Shown: positions 11,546 to 26,492, counted from the stretch's first letter. The stretch is DNA of 64,000 bases from Diphasiastrum complanatum (GCA_029204225.1 CM055100.1:52906875-52970874); one strand, 5' to 3'. Notes: a model not told the origin generated them from the sequence alone. Program-made: numbers and translations.

Positions 11546-14500
11546 TCTGAATCCTTGAATGCCTCGACTTTCAAACTTAGTTCTACATAGAATCTTCTGT
11601 GTGACTCCAAACTTAATGCTTTAGTAAAAACATCCGCTGTCATATCTTGCGTTCTACAGTACTACAATATGACTTCTTCGTTGAGAACTTTGCTTCTGAC
11701 GAAATGATACTTCAGTTCAATGTGCTTACTCCTGGAATGAAATCTAGGATTGGCTGAAAAAGCGATGGCAATTTGATTATCACAAAATAATGTCGTTGGA
11801 GCATATTGATTCAGACCGATATCTGAGAGTAAGTTCCTTAACCAAATTGCTTCCTTTGTAGCTTGAGAGGCTGTGATATACTCTGATTCAGTGGAAGATA
11901 GATCTATGGAAGATTGCTTGCGACTATTCCATGAAATTGGACCATTATTGAGGAAGATTGTAAATCCGGAAGTAGATTTATGAGTGTTTACAATCTCCTG
12001 CCCAACTCGCATTTGTGTAACCACTGAGGAAATTGAGTTTGTCATTGCCGACTGCTCCATAACAAACACAAAAGTCCATAGTAGCTCGAAGATATCTCAT
12101 GACTCTGATAAGAGCCTTCCAATGTGTTATACCAAGATTAGTCATAAATTGACTAAGAGAGCTGACTGCAAAAGCTATGTCTGGCCTGGTACAGATCATG
12201 GCATACATAAGAGATCCTATAATAGAATGGTAAGGATACTTACGCATCTGCTGCTTCTCATGAATTGTTTGGGGACACTGGTCCTTGGAGTCTTGGTTCC
12301 ATTGGTGAGAGAGCTAACTTGCAATTGATCAGATTATATCTGACTAAAATGTTGTAGATGTACCTCTGTTGTATAATGTAGATCAATTTCTTCTTTTTGT
12401 TTATGTGGATTTGTATACCAAAGCAGAAATGAGCTTCGCCCAGATCGGTCATGTCGAATTCGGAAGATAGCATTGTCTTTTCCTCTTTTATCAGATCGAA
12501 ACTATTGTTGAAAAGCAATGTATCATCCACGTATAATGTGATAATGATAAAAGACTGATGCACTGCTTTGAAGTAAACGTTTGAATTTGAAGAGCTAGGT
12601 GTATAGCCGTGATCAACGAGGAAAGTATTGATCCTTTGAAACCATGCTCGAACAGATTGCTTCAAGCCATAAAGTGCCTTATGGAGTTTACAAACATGAT
12701 TGTGCTTACCCTCGATAATATAACCTTAGGGTTGCACCATGTAAATGTCTTCTTTGATAACTCCACTGAGATATGTTGTTTGTACATCCATTTGATGTAT
12801 TTCTGAATCTGTTACAGCGGAAAATGATAGCAAAAGTCGAATAGAAGAATGCTTGACTACAAGACTGAAGGTCTCAGTGTAATCGACATTCTATACCTGA
12901 GAAAAACCTCTGGCTACTAGTCATGCATTGCTTTTGTTGATATTTCCATCTGCGTTGTACTTGACTTTGATAATCCATTTGCAATCAATTACGTTTTTGC
13001 TAGTAGGTAGTTCGACAATTGTCCACGTCTGGTTCTTGATAGGAGATGAATACTCTTTATCCATAGCTTCTTTCCAGAGATCTGAGTCAGGCTGACTGAG
13101 TGCCTCTTGGACAGACATTGGTTCCTACACAAGATATGTTGTAGACTCGTCAATATACCGGTTAGGTGGTCTGCTAGTCCTTGAAGATCTTCTGGATAAT
13201 ATAGGATGTTGATTGTTTCTATCATACTGTAGTTGTTGAACTGCAACATCATCATCTTCTGATCCACCGTTCATTCGTTGTTCGTCGAAAGTAGAAGAGC
13301 TTGGACCTTCAATGGGAATAGTCGCCTGCAGAACTGGAAAGTTCAAAGCGTCAGGAGAATCTGATAGGTCGGCTACATGGGAACTGCCATTTCCTTTGAG
13401 GTCTTGAAACTGATCTTTGATGAAGATGACATCCCGACTATTGAATATCTTCAACTTGATAGGATCGAACAACTTTTAGGCTTGATCTGAAGTAGTGTAG
13501 CTGATGAAAACACACTTGATACTCTGGAAGTCGAGCTTCTTTCTGAGATTACGAGCTATCTGCGCAAAAGCAGTACATCCAAAAACTCGTCAAGTTTGAT
13601 AAAGAAGGTTTGGTACATGTCCAAACTTTGAATGGTGTTTTGTTGGAGAGGCCTTTAGTAGAACATCTGTTCTGAATATAGGTTGTTGTTGAAACAACTT
13701 CAGTCCAGAAGGACTTCGAAAGTGTCGCATTTGATAACATGCACTTTGCCGATTCAACTAAGGTTTTGTTCTTTCTCTCAGCAAGACCATTTGACTGAGG
13801 CGAATAGGAAGTGATGTATTGTTGCTCAATGTCGTTGTTAAGGCAGTAGTCCTTGAATTTGTTAGAGATGTATTCTCCCCCGTTATCTGACCTCGGTGCT
13901 TTGATTCGTTTGTCAGTTTGATTCTAGCATGCTCTTTGAATTGTCTGAACTTGATGAAAGTATCTGATTTTTGTTTGATGAAATAAACAACTGTTCTTCT
14001 GGAAAATTCGTCAATGAAGGTAATGAAGTACTTTGTATCTAGCAATGAAGGAGTTTGCATAGGTCCACATATATCCGTATGAACAACATCTAACAAATCT
14101 TTTGCTGCATGCATATGGTTTGATCTAAAAGAAAACCTAGCGTGCTTTCCAAAAATGCAGCTATGACAGACAGGGAGATCGACCTTACTAGAAGGATAGT
14201 CGAGATCAAGGACCATGGATTGTTTGGTCATGTTCAAAATAGATGCATGATTCATGTGTCCTAAGCGATGATGCCATAGTAATGCTTTATTGACTAGAAC
14301 AGAGGTTTTCAAGACTTGACTAGACTTAGAATAACAATGTACCAATCTATATAAGTAACTCTGCCGAGTGCAAGGATCTTATCACTCCTATCAATAATTC
14401 TGCATTGATCAGATTTGAATTCTACCTTATGACCTGAATCTATAATTCTACTCACTGATAACAGATTTGTAGAGAATTTAGAAAGATATAAAACCTTTGA

Positions 14501-15285
14501 TAGTAATTTGAATTGATCATGTTGGAATCGCAACCTTACAGCACCTTCACCTTCAATAGTGTGAGTACTATTGTCACCAAGATGAACAAATTTTTTCGTG
14601 TTGTAAGGAGTGTAGGAGTTGAAGATATCACATTGATTGGTCATATGTTGAGTTGCTCCAGAATCTAGAAACCATGAATCGTCCAAAAATGCGCTTTGAT
14701 CTTTGACCATGAATGCGCCTTCGTCCACTTCAACTTGGGGAGATGATGAGACTGTGTTTGCTTGTTGATCAGGTTGCTTGGATGCGTTCTTTGCTTGGAG
14801 AATTCGGCAATCCTTGATCTCATGGTTATTGTGCTTGCAATACCTACAAAACATTTTCTTCTTCTACTGTGGATTCGATGATTGTTCTTGTCCTTGAGTC
14901 TATTTCTGATTCGTTGTAGCGTTCTTGGAGCTTTTCTGCTTCTGTCGCTTCGAGCCTTTGTTGACAAATAGAGCATGAGAGGAGGAAGTAGACAAAGTGT
15001 CATGACTTCTTCTATTGTCTTCTTGCAGCAATATAGTGATAACTCTAGTAAGAGTTAAATCTGAGTGTGTCGATATGACCATCACCCAGTTCTCATATGT
15101 AGAGGGCAAGCTTGAAAGCAATGTCATAATTACGTCTTGATTGTCTATGACTGATCCAACAGCGGCCATCTGTTGCAAAAGACTCTTAAACTAGTTAATT
15201 TGACTCTAAAGAGAAATATCAGTAGACATTTTGAATGTGAAGAATTTTTTTCATAGATGTAACTTAGTAGTTACGTCCCTGTAGG

Positions 15286-15864
15286 CACATACAAAATCTG
15301 ATATGCCACAATCATGTTTAGGATTTTTCTTTTCTATATGAAAGTTTGTTAATCGAATACAATCATTAATTGTCAATTGATAAAAAGGTGTGTGATGTAC
15401 CTGGGGAATTGACAATGTGATTGTATGATTACCATGAATGTCAGTCAGATCGAATTTTAATACTTTTGGATATGGCAAATCCTGTGAAAAGTTGCCATAT
15501 TTTGATAGAATTTGGCCTTCAAACATTATATTATTCAAGCCTAACTCGATATCATCTATGTAGAGTTGTCAAATTCCTCTCTGTCGAACACAAGGCAGTG
15601 GATTGGAACTAAATGCGGGTGGATTGATTTCCAGATTTTGTGGACATGACTCCACACATTGTTCAAACAGCTCATGCAGTGTGATAGAGGTACAAGCTCA
15701 TGCGGTGTGATAGAGGTACGAGCGCCATCAGTAGATCTAGTTGCCAGCAGGTCTATTGTTACCCGTTTACATATTTTTGGGGCTATCGTATGTGTAGATG
15801 ATTCTTGAACTAGGCCGCGTTTTGTTATTGCAGATGAACTCGGAGCCTCTGCCATCATAAACAT
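15286..15864 (-). other. Unidentified coding-like stretch
   Basis: Two adjoining minus-strand frames (15864-15556 and 15538-15286) are unusually open for this neighbourhood. They are separated by a short stretch that could hide a splice acceptor (ACATAG). The first is Ser/Thr-rich at its start, with a duplicated 26-bp block at about 15670-15720. The second reads KVLKFDLTDIHGNHTITLSI, with a later IRLTNFHIEKKNPKHD. That alternation of beta-strand-like segments resembles an OB-fold, for example RPA-like proteins carried by Helitrons, but this is only an impression. The stretch is cut at 15285 by copia gag sequence. Confidence 0.25.
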
Positions 15865-16514
15865 GCATAAAATTTATTCCAATAAATGGTAGTCAATCCG
15901 GGTTTTTGAAACGAGTACGTTATGTACTTTACTTATAATTGCTGTAAACATCACCTGAAGGTTTGGTTGCTTGTAAGTCTTGTTCAAATTGACGTAATTC
16001 TTCTGCAACGTACAAATACATGTATGTTAAAAACCACTAGTATGTATTAAACCAAAAGTAAGCATTTTGATTTTGAAAATGGTAGCTCTTAATAGTACCA
16101 TTAGGCAGTCACAATTCCATGTGTGTTGCTATGCCTTGCAGCTCCTTTCTCAAATCCACAATAAAAAATAGTAACAAAGCTTTGTGATTATTTGATTTCA
16201 AAATATTTTAGTTATAATGGTTTCATATAAAAAATGTAATATTACCATCAGTTAGGAAATCAGCATTGCTATTTATTTGGTGTTCCGAATCTGAAATCTC
16301 CATCTGCATTTATAAACGAAGCCATGCAAAAAAGTTAAACATACGAATCATGCATGTTTTTAGTGACCAAAGCACACACAATGTTGCAAGAAAACAAACA
16401 CTCTCAGTGGTGGTGATCATGGGTTTCCTTGAAATGTCTAGCAACATCACTTTTGTACATGTATTCGGTTTTTTGGGAAAAAGGTAGTATCGTGCCAAAA
16501 TTACGCAAAGTAGT
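15865..16514. other. No recognisable feature
   Basis: AT-rich sequence without a recognised gene, RNA or repeat family on either strand. Confidence 0.4.
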
Positions 16515-17179
16515 GTATTTTTTTAGCAATACAACTACATGAAACCTGATCAGATATTGCGGTCTAGTACCTGTAGTACAGTCCACATTTGTCCGCAACA
16601 AAACGACGACACTGTTTATATACAATATTCGATGATGTTAATTGATATCTAAATGGCTTTTGGAAATGTCAATACAATGACATGCAACAGATATCCCAAT
16701 ATTGAACCTATCTAAGTAGTGCAATGAGATAAAATCTATGTACTGTAGCTTTAACTAAACCTGGCAACAAACACAATTTACTTGTTTGCACCTGGTTTTA
16801 AAAAACCCATCTACGATGAATCCAAGACAAAAACCTAGGCACACAATAATATAGCAATATTATGAAATAGATACATACAACATAGTTTTTTTTTGTTTTT
16901 GACAAACGTACTTGGTTTCACTTTGTTGCACCTAACTACCAGTACATGTGAAAGCAAATGACTTAAAAAGAAAATGGCTTTAAAAAGCTCAGATACATTG
17001 ACATATATGGATAAATCATATAACGTGCTCGATTTTTTTTTCATATTAGTAAAGAATGCGAACACCATATTCCTATTAACAGTACGTTCATTGTAAACTA
17101 ATTACGAAGTGTTTATTAGTATTAATCATATAAGTCCCGAGCTCAATTATAGTTTAACATTCACCTACAATTGCAATTC

Positions 17180-19660
<2,481 letters not shown>

Positions 19661-20732
19661 AATCAAGAAATGTTCAATGTTTTTTGATTTCGTACATATG
19701 CATTATTACAATACTCTTATGAAATTGTTACAATACCTACCTTTTATGCACTTAATATAGAAACTTAGTCACGTAATAAGACAATCAAATTATGAATTAA
19801 TAAAACACTTTCAAAATGCTATAATTTTGTAACTGTATGTAGTGCAAGTATATTTCATCCGAGCATCAGAATACATATAAAACTAAGCAAATAACCCAAA
19901 GAAGAATGGCGTTACAAAACCTCAAATACATCGACAATCATGCATAAAACATATAATTTGCATCATTTTTTTCATATTTGTAAAGAATGTGAAGGCTAAA
20001 TCTCATTAGACACATCCAAAATAATTGAACGAATCTCACCATAACCCATACAAAAATTCTTGCCAGTTTTTGTCTCCAATTTACAAAAAACAGAAAATTT
20101 TCAATGAGACACATTCATTTATCTAAAACACAATCACAAATATTACAATCTAATATCACTAGCCAGAGGAATCCCAAACGGCACCCTTGCAAAGAAATAC
20201 ATATCAAACAACTAACCAATATTAATGACTATTAACATTTCTATACACTTAACATGGGAAATGGTGGCTTGAAAAAAAATTTCAGTTTCATTACAAATTA
20301 TTTAAAATGTACATATTTCCTCCTTTGTATGTTTTCCAGTATTTGTGCATCCAGTCTATGCTATTTTAATCATCTCCCACCAACAGTTTTTCAATGTTTT
20401 GTATGCATCAAAGGTCTTTTTTTGGGTAATAGTTGGCAGTAGAACTGGTTTGTGAAGTTTCTTATGTAGGCACTTTGAATGCAGGACTTAGATGATAGAA
20501 GCCCAGTTTCCAAAACTATCCTTGTTACCTATATCTTCACCAAGATCTCTTGCCAATTCTTCTTTCTATCTAGTTACGCACTGCAAGTCCTACTCACTTT
20601 CAAGTTCAGCACTAATGTTCTATAAGTTCTTAAAAGCTTTTGTAAGACCAACTTTTTTTGGAAAACAGTTGATATGAACTGAGTCCCAATTACAACTTGA
20701 TATTCTTAGGTACAGTCAATGAAACCCCCTAG
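19661..20732. other. AT-rich, no exon recognised upstream of the CID-protein exons
   Basis: I looked for the CID domain and the linker exons that should precede the exon at 20733 and found none here. The sequence may be intron of that gene. Confidence 0.35.
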
Positions 20733-22590
20733 CAGATGAACTGCAACAGCAGCACGTGGTAATATCGCAGTGTATTGAATTTCTTGAAGCCAGTGAAGCC
20801 AATCGTACCAAACTTGCCTCACTATTGAAGGAAGCACTCCATGATCAGGTCTTTTTCATTTGAGTACTTGTACTTAGATGTCATTCTTTCTTATTTTTTA
20901 GAAGTTTTGTACATGCATGCTTTGGTGGGTTGGAGCTTATTGGAATTTCTATTTGGAGGAGCGTAAATTGGTTCATGTCCGTACACAGCTTCAGGTACGG
21001 TCGCAACAAAATAGCTGTAATCATTATACTATGGAGTGTCAGCTTTTGAAACCAACTGACTTTTATTTTGTAAAATGTAATTCTTTTCCGTGTAACATAG
21101 ACTGGTGCCTGAGGCCCTAGTGAATCAGGCCTTTTTCCTTATAAACGTAACGAGTTCATTCGATTAACTTTTCTCTTTGGTAGCTAGTCTTCATCATAGC
21201 TGAGTCTGGCCTTCACCTGCAAGGAGATAAACTGAGGACCTTGGTCCTTTTATAAAGTCGTATGTAGAGCTAGTTCAAACATCTTTATGCATTTGATTTC
21301 ATGTACCCTTGGGAGCTGATGACATCAGTAAGATGTCATGGCACATAGTACATGCTGTGCATGATGAGGTTTTGTGGTCTAAGACGTTGTAGGGAGGCTT
21401 GGTAAGGCAAAGTTGCACTACTTTTTGGTGGTTGTCAGTTAGTATCCTAAACTTAACAGTGATATGTATAGATCTGGTCGAAGGACAAGTGGAGTTGCCA
21501 TTGTTTTGCTGTCCAGTGTGATAAAAACAAGTAGACAAGTCAACCTACTTCTTTGTGCATGGGTTTCTTTTTGAGGGAAAGGCTATTACTTGTTATTTCT
21601 TTGCAGTCTTTCAATACAGCTATTGCGTAGAGCCTTAAAAACTTTTGGTTTTGTTAACAATACTGTGATAAGGATTGCTTGATAATCATTATAAACTTTT
21701 TGTTGCAGAAAGCACAGATTCAGGCTTTACATGCTGGGGCGTTGCGGCAACGGCTGCTAAGTGGTGGTTCCAGATTGGGAGAACCTGTATCCTCATCACA
21801 AGGTGCTCAAGAGTTCACCTTGTCAAGACAGACAACTATAAGCCTTCATGACCATCGCCCTGCTTTGAAAAATGGTGGTCCTCATTCTGCTTTTGTCGGC
21901 TCCTTGATGTCGACTGAGCCAATGTTAGGAAGCATGGTTCCAATAGACACACAAGGCAACAAGCATAAGGATGCTTCAGCAGCTGCGGCTGAAGTGGCAG
22001 CAAAGCTTGCTGCCTCCATATCCTCAGCTGCGATGCTCACATCCGTGTTGTCATCTTTGGCAGCAGAAGAGGTCGCTGCTTCCTATGGTAATTCCTTTCC
22101 GCCACAAAGCAGCCGTGCAGACTACTTTTCCGGGATACATCCTCAAGAAAAAAGACCAAGGCTAGATGGTACTGCAGATGTGATGGCTATCTCAGATGTT
22201 AGTTCGCCCTACATGCAGCATAATTCTGTTGCTCCGCATCCTCAAGCTGGATCACAGCTTCAACAAACTGTTCCAAGTCATCTGACTACCATGCATCACC
22301 AACCTCTTCCAACGCAGCATCAGACACACATAGTGCAACATCAAGCTTCCTCAGTGCAGCCGCAAGCAGCACCTCCCATGCCACAGTACTTGGGAGTTAC
22401 TACAATGGGAGTCCCTTACAGTTACTCAGGTGGTTTAGCACCCATTCGATTACAGAGTCCTCAAATGGCAATGACACCTCAGCCTCTTCCACCAGGCTGT
22501 CCACCTGGGCCGTACCAACAACTGCAACCACCTGGGATGGGTTTCTATACTCAGCCCCCCTTACCTCCTACTCTTGTTCCCCGACAATGA
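20733..22590 (+). CDS. CID/RPRD-type (ENTH/VHS-like) protein, C-terminal three exons
   Basis: Three exons join in frame. Exon a 20733-20848 carries DELQQQHVVISQCIEFLEAS and ends CATGATCAG before a GT donor. Exon b 20959-20994 encodes ERKLVHVRTQLQ. Exon c 21709-22590 follows TTTTTGTTGCAG and encodes KAQIQALHAGALRQRLL, then a 270-residue tail ending at TGA. The coiled-coil heptads (ISQCIEFLE..EANR..LASLLKEALHDQE) and the adjacent QRLL are characteristic of plant RPRD1-like proteins, which bind the phosphorylated RNA polymerase II C-terminal tail through an N-terminal CID. The last exon holds an Ala-rich helix (AAAAEVAAKLAASISSAAML), a basic PQEKRPRLD stretch that could act as a nuclear signal, and a Gln/Pro/His-rich low-complexity tail. 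The CID-coding 5' exons are not visible upstream, so either a very long intron separates them or the locus is a 3' fragment. The first splice acceptor is uncertain (20733 or 20736). Confidence 0.8.
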
Positions 22591-23335
22591 AAATGGTTCG
22601 TGGATGGTAATGAGCATGCTCAGACCTTGTTCTTTAGACCCTGCAGGCAATGATCAGGCAGATTGCATTACCCGTGGTCGAGTTCCCTGCTAGCCTTGTA
22701 CTTTTCTCTGCAAATGGATTTTTAGCTTGAGTCTTGTAGGATTTTTCCGTTCTATTCACTTCCATGAATTTGTGGTTTAAAGTATTGTTCAATATTTGCA
22801 CTCCCTTGAAGATATTTCTATATGGGTTTAGTGTTTTTACGTCACTATTATCCAAGAAAGGCTATATCAGTGCCATCTTTACGAATCATTGACATGAATC
22901 TACTCATGTGTTGTCTACACATTCGTCAAGCCTGAGGCTTTTGAATGAGAATGGTGTAGACACACGCTGCTATTATATCCAAATGTGATTGGAGGGTCGA
23001 ATCCACCTGATCAAATTCTGTTATTAAGCTACAGCCTAGATTATCATAACGTTTTTTTAGTAAATATTTACGGGTGCAAATGAGGAGCTCAATTCCATCA
23101 CTAATTCATGATCAGGCAGCCTTGGTTTGACGCACAATTTATCAAATGTAGTTTGCAATATCTCATAAGATAATTAATTACATGTATTCTAAACTTGTGA
23201 GCACAAAAGAAGGTGCCACTGAGACTGAGCCCTGAGAATAGAATACGAGGAAACGCAATTAATGAAACTCACAAAGTCCTGGTTTTTTTCTACTTTACTA
23301 CACGTACAGCCATTTCCGCCATTTCCAGTATACTA
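22591..23335 (+). other. 3' flank of the CID-type gene
   Basis: T-rich sequence directly after the stop codon, consistent with a 3' UTR. No independent feature was recognised. Confidence 0.4.
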
Positions 23336-23440
23336 CATTTGTGTTACCTTACAACCAGATTATTTGATGTAACCAAACGCACATCACCCATTTGTGTTAC
23401 CTTACAAGCAGATTATTTGATGTAACCAAACGCACATCAC
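23336..23440. repeat. 53-bp tandem duplication
   Basis: Two copies of CATTTGTGTTACCTTACAA followed by CAGATTATTTGATGTAACC begin at 23336 and 23389. Confidence 0.85.
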
Positions 23441-24447
23441 TAGGAAGAAGGGCTCTTGTCCTTAGGATAACAATATCGCCAGCTTCTTGATTGATATCCA
23501 GCTCTACACCGTCTTTAGAATTACCGTTCTCATGACGTATAATCGTTGCACGATCTCTAACCAGTTCTGAAAGTTTTCAAATCGCTCTCAAACTTTTAAG
23601 CTCCTGAAGCGTTGTAACAAATCACAGTCACAGTTTTATATCAAGTGGAAACATTCTACTATATTATGCGTGGGTTCCGCTTTAGAGAATCAAGCTTCAG
23701 TAGACGAAGAAACGAAGCCTATACTAAAACTTATTTAGAACACTTGCCTCTCAAAGCGAAATGCAGATGGTATTATAACTTCAAAAATGAAAATCAGCTG
23801 ATAGAATCATGCTGGCTAAAACCGTTCCACAAGATCTTGTACGATCCCCTTCCAGCTGCTTTGCGTGCATGCGAACAGGAACCCAGCCATCCATGCAGGA
23901 AGCCACGCGGACAGGAGACAAGAAGCGAGCTCAGATTTAGCAAAGTAAATATTTAACATATTCTCCCTAAAACGAGGTTCATCCTTTAGTTAAATATGTT
24001 TTAAATACGTGGCAGGTTCAGAATTCAACTTAATTATAAAAAAATAAAATTCACTACAAATTCCAAAAATTAATTAGAACACAAGCACGTCAATTTTGTG
24101 TTGTGTTTACTATGTGCCCTTGCATGTAAGGCAGGGCTAAAAAAAAAAACAAATACCTATTCTGCTTTTTAAGTTGTTCTAAAGTGGGCAAAATAGACAC
24201 AAAGTATCCATTAGGTGGTGATAACGTGATAACCCTACCACTATCGCACTATCAATATCATCACCACTATCACTATCACTACCACTAATAAGTTATCACT
24301 ACCGCTAATAAGTAAGCGACTTCCACCACCACTACCACTACCATTGATAAGTAAGCAACCTAACAATAAACAAGATAAAAAGAGCAGGCGCACCCACCCA
24401 ACGCAAGAAGGGAGGAGGCAAGCACGGTGACGAAGTGTGAAGCGTGC

Positions 24448-24448
<1 letters not shown>
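23441..24448. other. Spacer and promoter region of the Cys-rich gene
   Basis: The 312-bp plus-strand open frame at 23645-23956 has no recognised domain. At 24240-24350 an imperfect (CAC/TAC)n tract (CACTACCACTAATAAG repeats) lies about 200-300 bp upstream of the ATG at 24536. It may be part of that gene's promoter. Confidence 0.35.

Positions 24449-24491
<43 letters not shown>
24449..24491. repeat. (GA)n microsatellite in the probable 5' UTR
   Basis: About 21 GA units end 44 bp before the ATG at 24536. GA tracts in this position are common in plant 5' leaders and can recruit BPC/GAGA-binding factors. Confidence 0.9.
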
Positions 24492-24492
<1 letters not shown>

Positions 24493-24535
24493 GAGAGAAA
24501 GGTGTGTCTGGTAGATCGATCGTGGGGGAGCAAGC

Positions 24536-24775
24536 ATGTGTTACGCGGTGAACTGTGGGAGCTGCGGCAATGCGACATGGAAAGGATGCGGCAAACACGT
24601 GGAGAGCGTGTTTAAGAGCGTCCCAGCGGGAAAGCATTGCTTTTGCAATCCTTGGCCGGGAGTTCTTCTTCCAGATATGGGCAAAGGGCCGGCTCCTATG
24701 GAGCAAAAGGAAACAATTTCTGAAGCCAAATCTGCCTGTGCGTCTGAGAAAGTTCCAGTCAGCACAGAAACATGA
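24536..24775 (+). CDS. Small Cys-rich plant protein (79 residues)
   Basis: This is a single-exon frame with a good start: the first ATG downstream of a GA-rich leader. The N-terminal half is a compact cysteine module. It starts MCYAVNCGSCGNATWKGCG with Cys at residues 2, 7, 10 and 18, followed by KHVESVF and CFCNPWPGV with further Cys at about 34 and 36. The CXXC...CG.H...C.C spacing suggests a small zinc-binding fold. The C-terminal half is polar and probably disordered. As I recall the pattern, similar short proteins (CGKTTW.GCGRHV...C.WPG) are widespread in land plants and remain uncharacterised. No signal peptide or membrane segment is visible. The stop TGA is followed by AT-rich sequence. 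Confidence 0.75.
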   Translation: MCYAVNCGSCGNATWKGCGKHVESVFKSVPAGKHCFCNPWPGVLLPDMGKGPAPMEQKETISEAKSACASEKVPVSTET

Positions 24776-25370
24776 AGCAGTAGTATTATGTACATTCGTG
24801 ACCTATTTCGGGGTTCAGAAGTAAAGTAGTGGCTGCATCAGTTGCCAAGCTAATTGCCATATATGGAAACATATTTTTACCGCGTTTCTTTCTGTGTTTT
24901 ATATGGATTTGAAGCCTGAAGGTTAGAGAATCCTCTGGTAAGCAAGCTACTTTTATCGTTATTTATATGCACTATCTATGTGATCATTCCAAGCTTGTCT
25001 ATTTAATTCCGCGCAGATACATGATTTTATCTTGGTGGATTTTCAAATGCACCGATTTTCATCAACCCTAAGTTAACTTGTAGAGGTGTGCACTCGACAT
25101 TGTAAGTGCAGCCAAAGAGTTTATGTACAGAGATTGTGACTCATTTAGAGCCTGTTTCCATGCGACCAGTTCACCTGGGCATGTTGACGTTTTTCAACGG
25201 CACAGATCGCTGAACGGGTGAGGGGGTTTCTAAATTTCTCTGAAATTAGGTGCTAGAGAGAACAATTAGGTGCTAGAGAGAACTAGAGACCCGTTCGGCC
25301 GAGGTGAAAGTGAGTGATCTGAACGAGGTGAAAGTGAGTGATGTAGGGTGAACGGGCCACATGGAAAGAG
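24776..25370. other. 3' flank, no recognisable gene
   Basis: A short direct repeat GGTGCTAGAGAGAAC / AATTAGGTGCTAGAGAG occurs at about 25248-25282 and a CGAGGTGAAAGTGAGTGAT pair at about 25300-25342. Nothing else was recognised. Confidence 0.4.
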
Positions 25371-25571
25371 GCCTTTAGTGGGGGGAGGTCCCTGCCTGAG
25401 GTCCTTTCTTGCTGGGAGGGCCCTTCCCCGAGGGCGGGAGCCCGAGGGCAAGCCCTGACCAGCAAGGAAGGCCCGAGGGCTTCGGGCCTTCCTCTACGTA
25501 ATGCCATTGTGTGAAGGCTTTTTTTTTTTTCTCTCGTTTTTTGTCGTACGGTACGGCCGTACGCGTGGACC

Positions 25572-25604
<33 letters not shown>

Positions 25605-25705
25605 CAGTTTTTTGCCATTTTTTTTTCCCAAATTTTTTTACGTTTGTGGTGGAATGTGGATGTGGACAACCAATGACGGGCTGCCACATAGCACATGCAC
25701 ACTCC
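25371..25705. repeat. GC-rich/poly-T repeat, copy 1
   Basis: A GC-rich block with repeated CCCGAGGGC, a long T tract (25574-25604) and a GGTGGAATGTGGATGTGGAC arm occur in the same order as at 26200-26492. They are two copies of one repeat family. Open frames in this stretch are low-complexity artefacts. Confidence 0.6.
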
Positions 25706-26199
25706 ACCGAAGAGAGGAGAGAGAACGTGCATTCCATCGGAGAGAGGAGAGAGAAAGTGAATTCCACCGGAGAGGAGAGAGAATGACAGATTCCTAAGAG
25801 AGAAAATTGGATGGACATTATGCTCTGGAGGTGGTCCGAAAATACAAAGGACACCTGAGCACAAGGCATTACGACCAGTTGAACGTCTACGTCTTTGATC
25901 CTTTTACTTGTTGTCAGCTGCTTCAAGGTTCATAAAAAAGATATTTCTAAGCTTAAACTTTTAACGACAACAAGATGTTATTCTTCTTTTTGTGCTAAAT
26001 CCTTTTTCCGCCTACAAACTCATCTGCATTTTTTTATTTTTTTCTCTCGAAGAAAACTGAATCTGCATTTTTTTGAGCGCAGCTGGCTAAAGTCTTGGGT
26101 TGTGGTTTTGGTTAGTGCTTTGCAGAAATGTTTTTAGCATCGTCTCACCTTGAGTTACGATTAGGTTGTGTCATGTGTCCTACAATGGCAACTTAGGTA

Positions 26200-26492
26200 T
26201 AATGTGGGGCCACTGCCCGAGGGCGTGTGCCCGAGCAGGTGGAATGCCCAAGAGGAAGAGAGCCTTCTCATGCGTGATGCTAATGTGCGAAGGTGGACGT
26301 TTTTTTTTTTTTTGCATTTTTTTTCTTACATTCTATGTTTTTTTCTTTTATATTTTTGTTAATTTTGTTGTTTGGTGGAATGTGCATGTGGACAGCCAAT
26401 GACAGGCTGCCACATAACACACGCACATTTTACCACAATGTGCATGTGCTATGTAGCAGCCCGTCATTGGTTGTCCACATGCACATTCCACC
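26200..26492. repeat. GC-rich/poly-T repeat, copy 2, ending in a hairpin
   Basis: It begins with CTGCCCGAGGGCGTGTGCC and contains a T tract. It ends in an inverted repeat at 26374-26492 whose arms (GGTGGAATGTGCATGTGGAC and its complement) extend about 55 bp each around a short loop. A single arm is present in copy 1 at about 25640-25700. Confidence 0.75.

Larger units (their letters stand above)
10422..15285 (-). mobile_element. Ty1/copia retrotransposon, family A (5' truncated)
   Basis: Read on the minus strand, gag starts truncated at about 15285 (RDVTTKLHL, FFTFKMSTD). It passes a zinc knuckle CRYCKHNNHEIKDC at about 14850 and an intact protease motif WFLDSGATQHMT at about 14660. Next come the integrase HRLGH/CHSC zinc-binding region and the first core Asp (HTDICGP) at 14345-13758. 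A frameshift breaks the second-Asp region near 13880. Reverse transcriptase follows, starting at 13118 (LWKEAMDKEYSS). It has an intact YVDD at about 12540 and the SIIGSLMYAMICTRPDIAF block at about 12200. RNase H runs to 11662. The domain order PR-INT-RT-RH is diagnostic of copia. The polypurine tract TTAAGGGGGAG (11535-11545) directly abuts the 3' LTR. The 5' LTR, PBS and gag start are missing. Frameshifts and stops show it is inactive. Confidence 0.9.

Noticed and set aside
24338-24706. Minus-strand open frames across the (GA)n tract near 24.4 kb
   Set aside because: They are Ser/Leu repeats translating CT dinucleotides and overlap the better supported plus-strand Cys-rich gene.
25375-25926. 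183-residue Lys/Ser-rich minus-strand frame
   Set aside because: Runs through a poly-T tract and a repeated GC-rich element; frame stays open because of composition.
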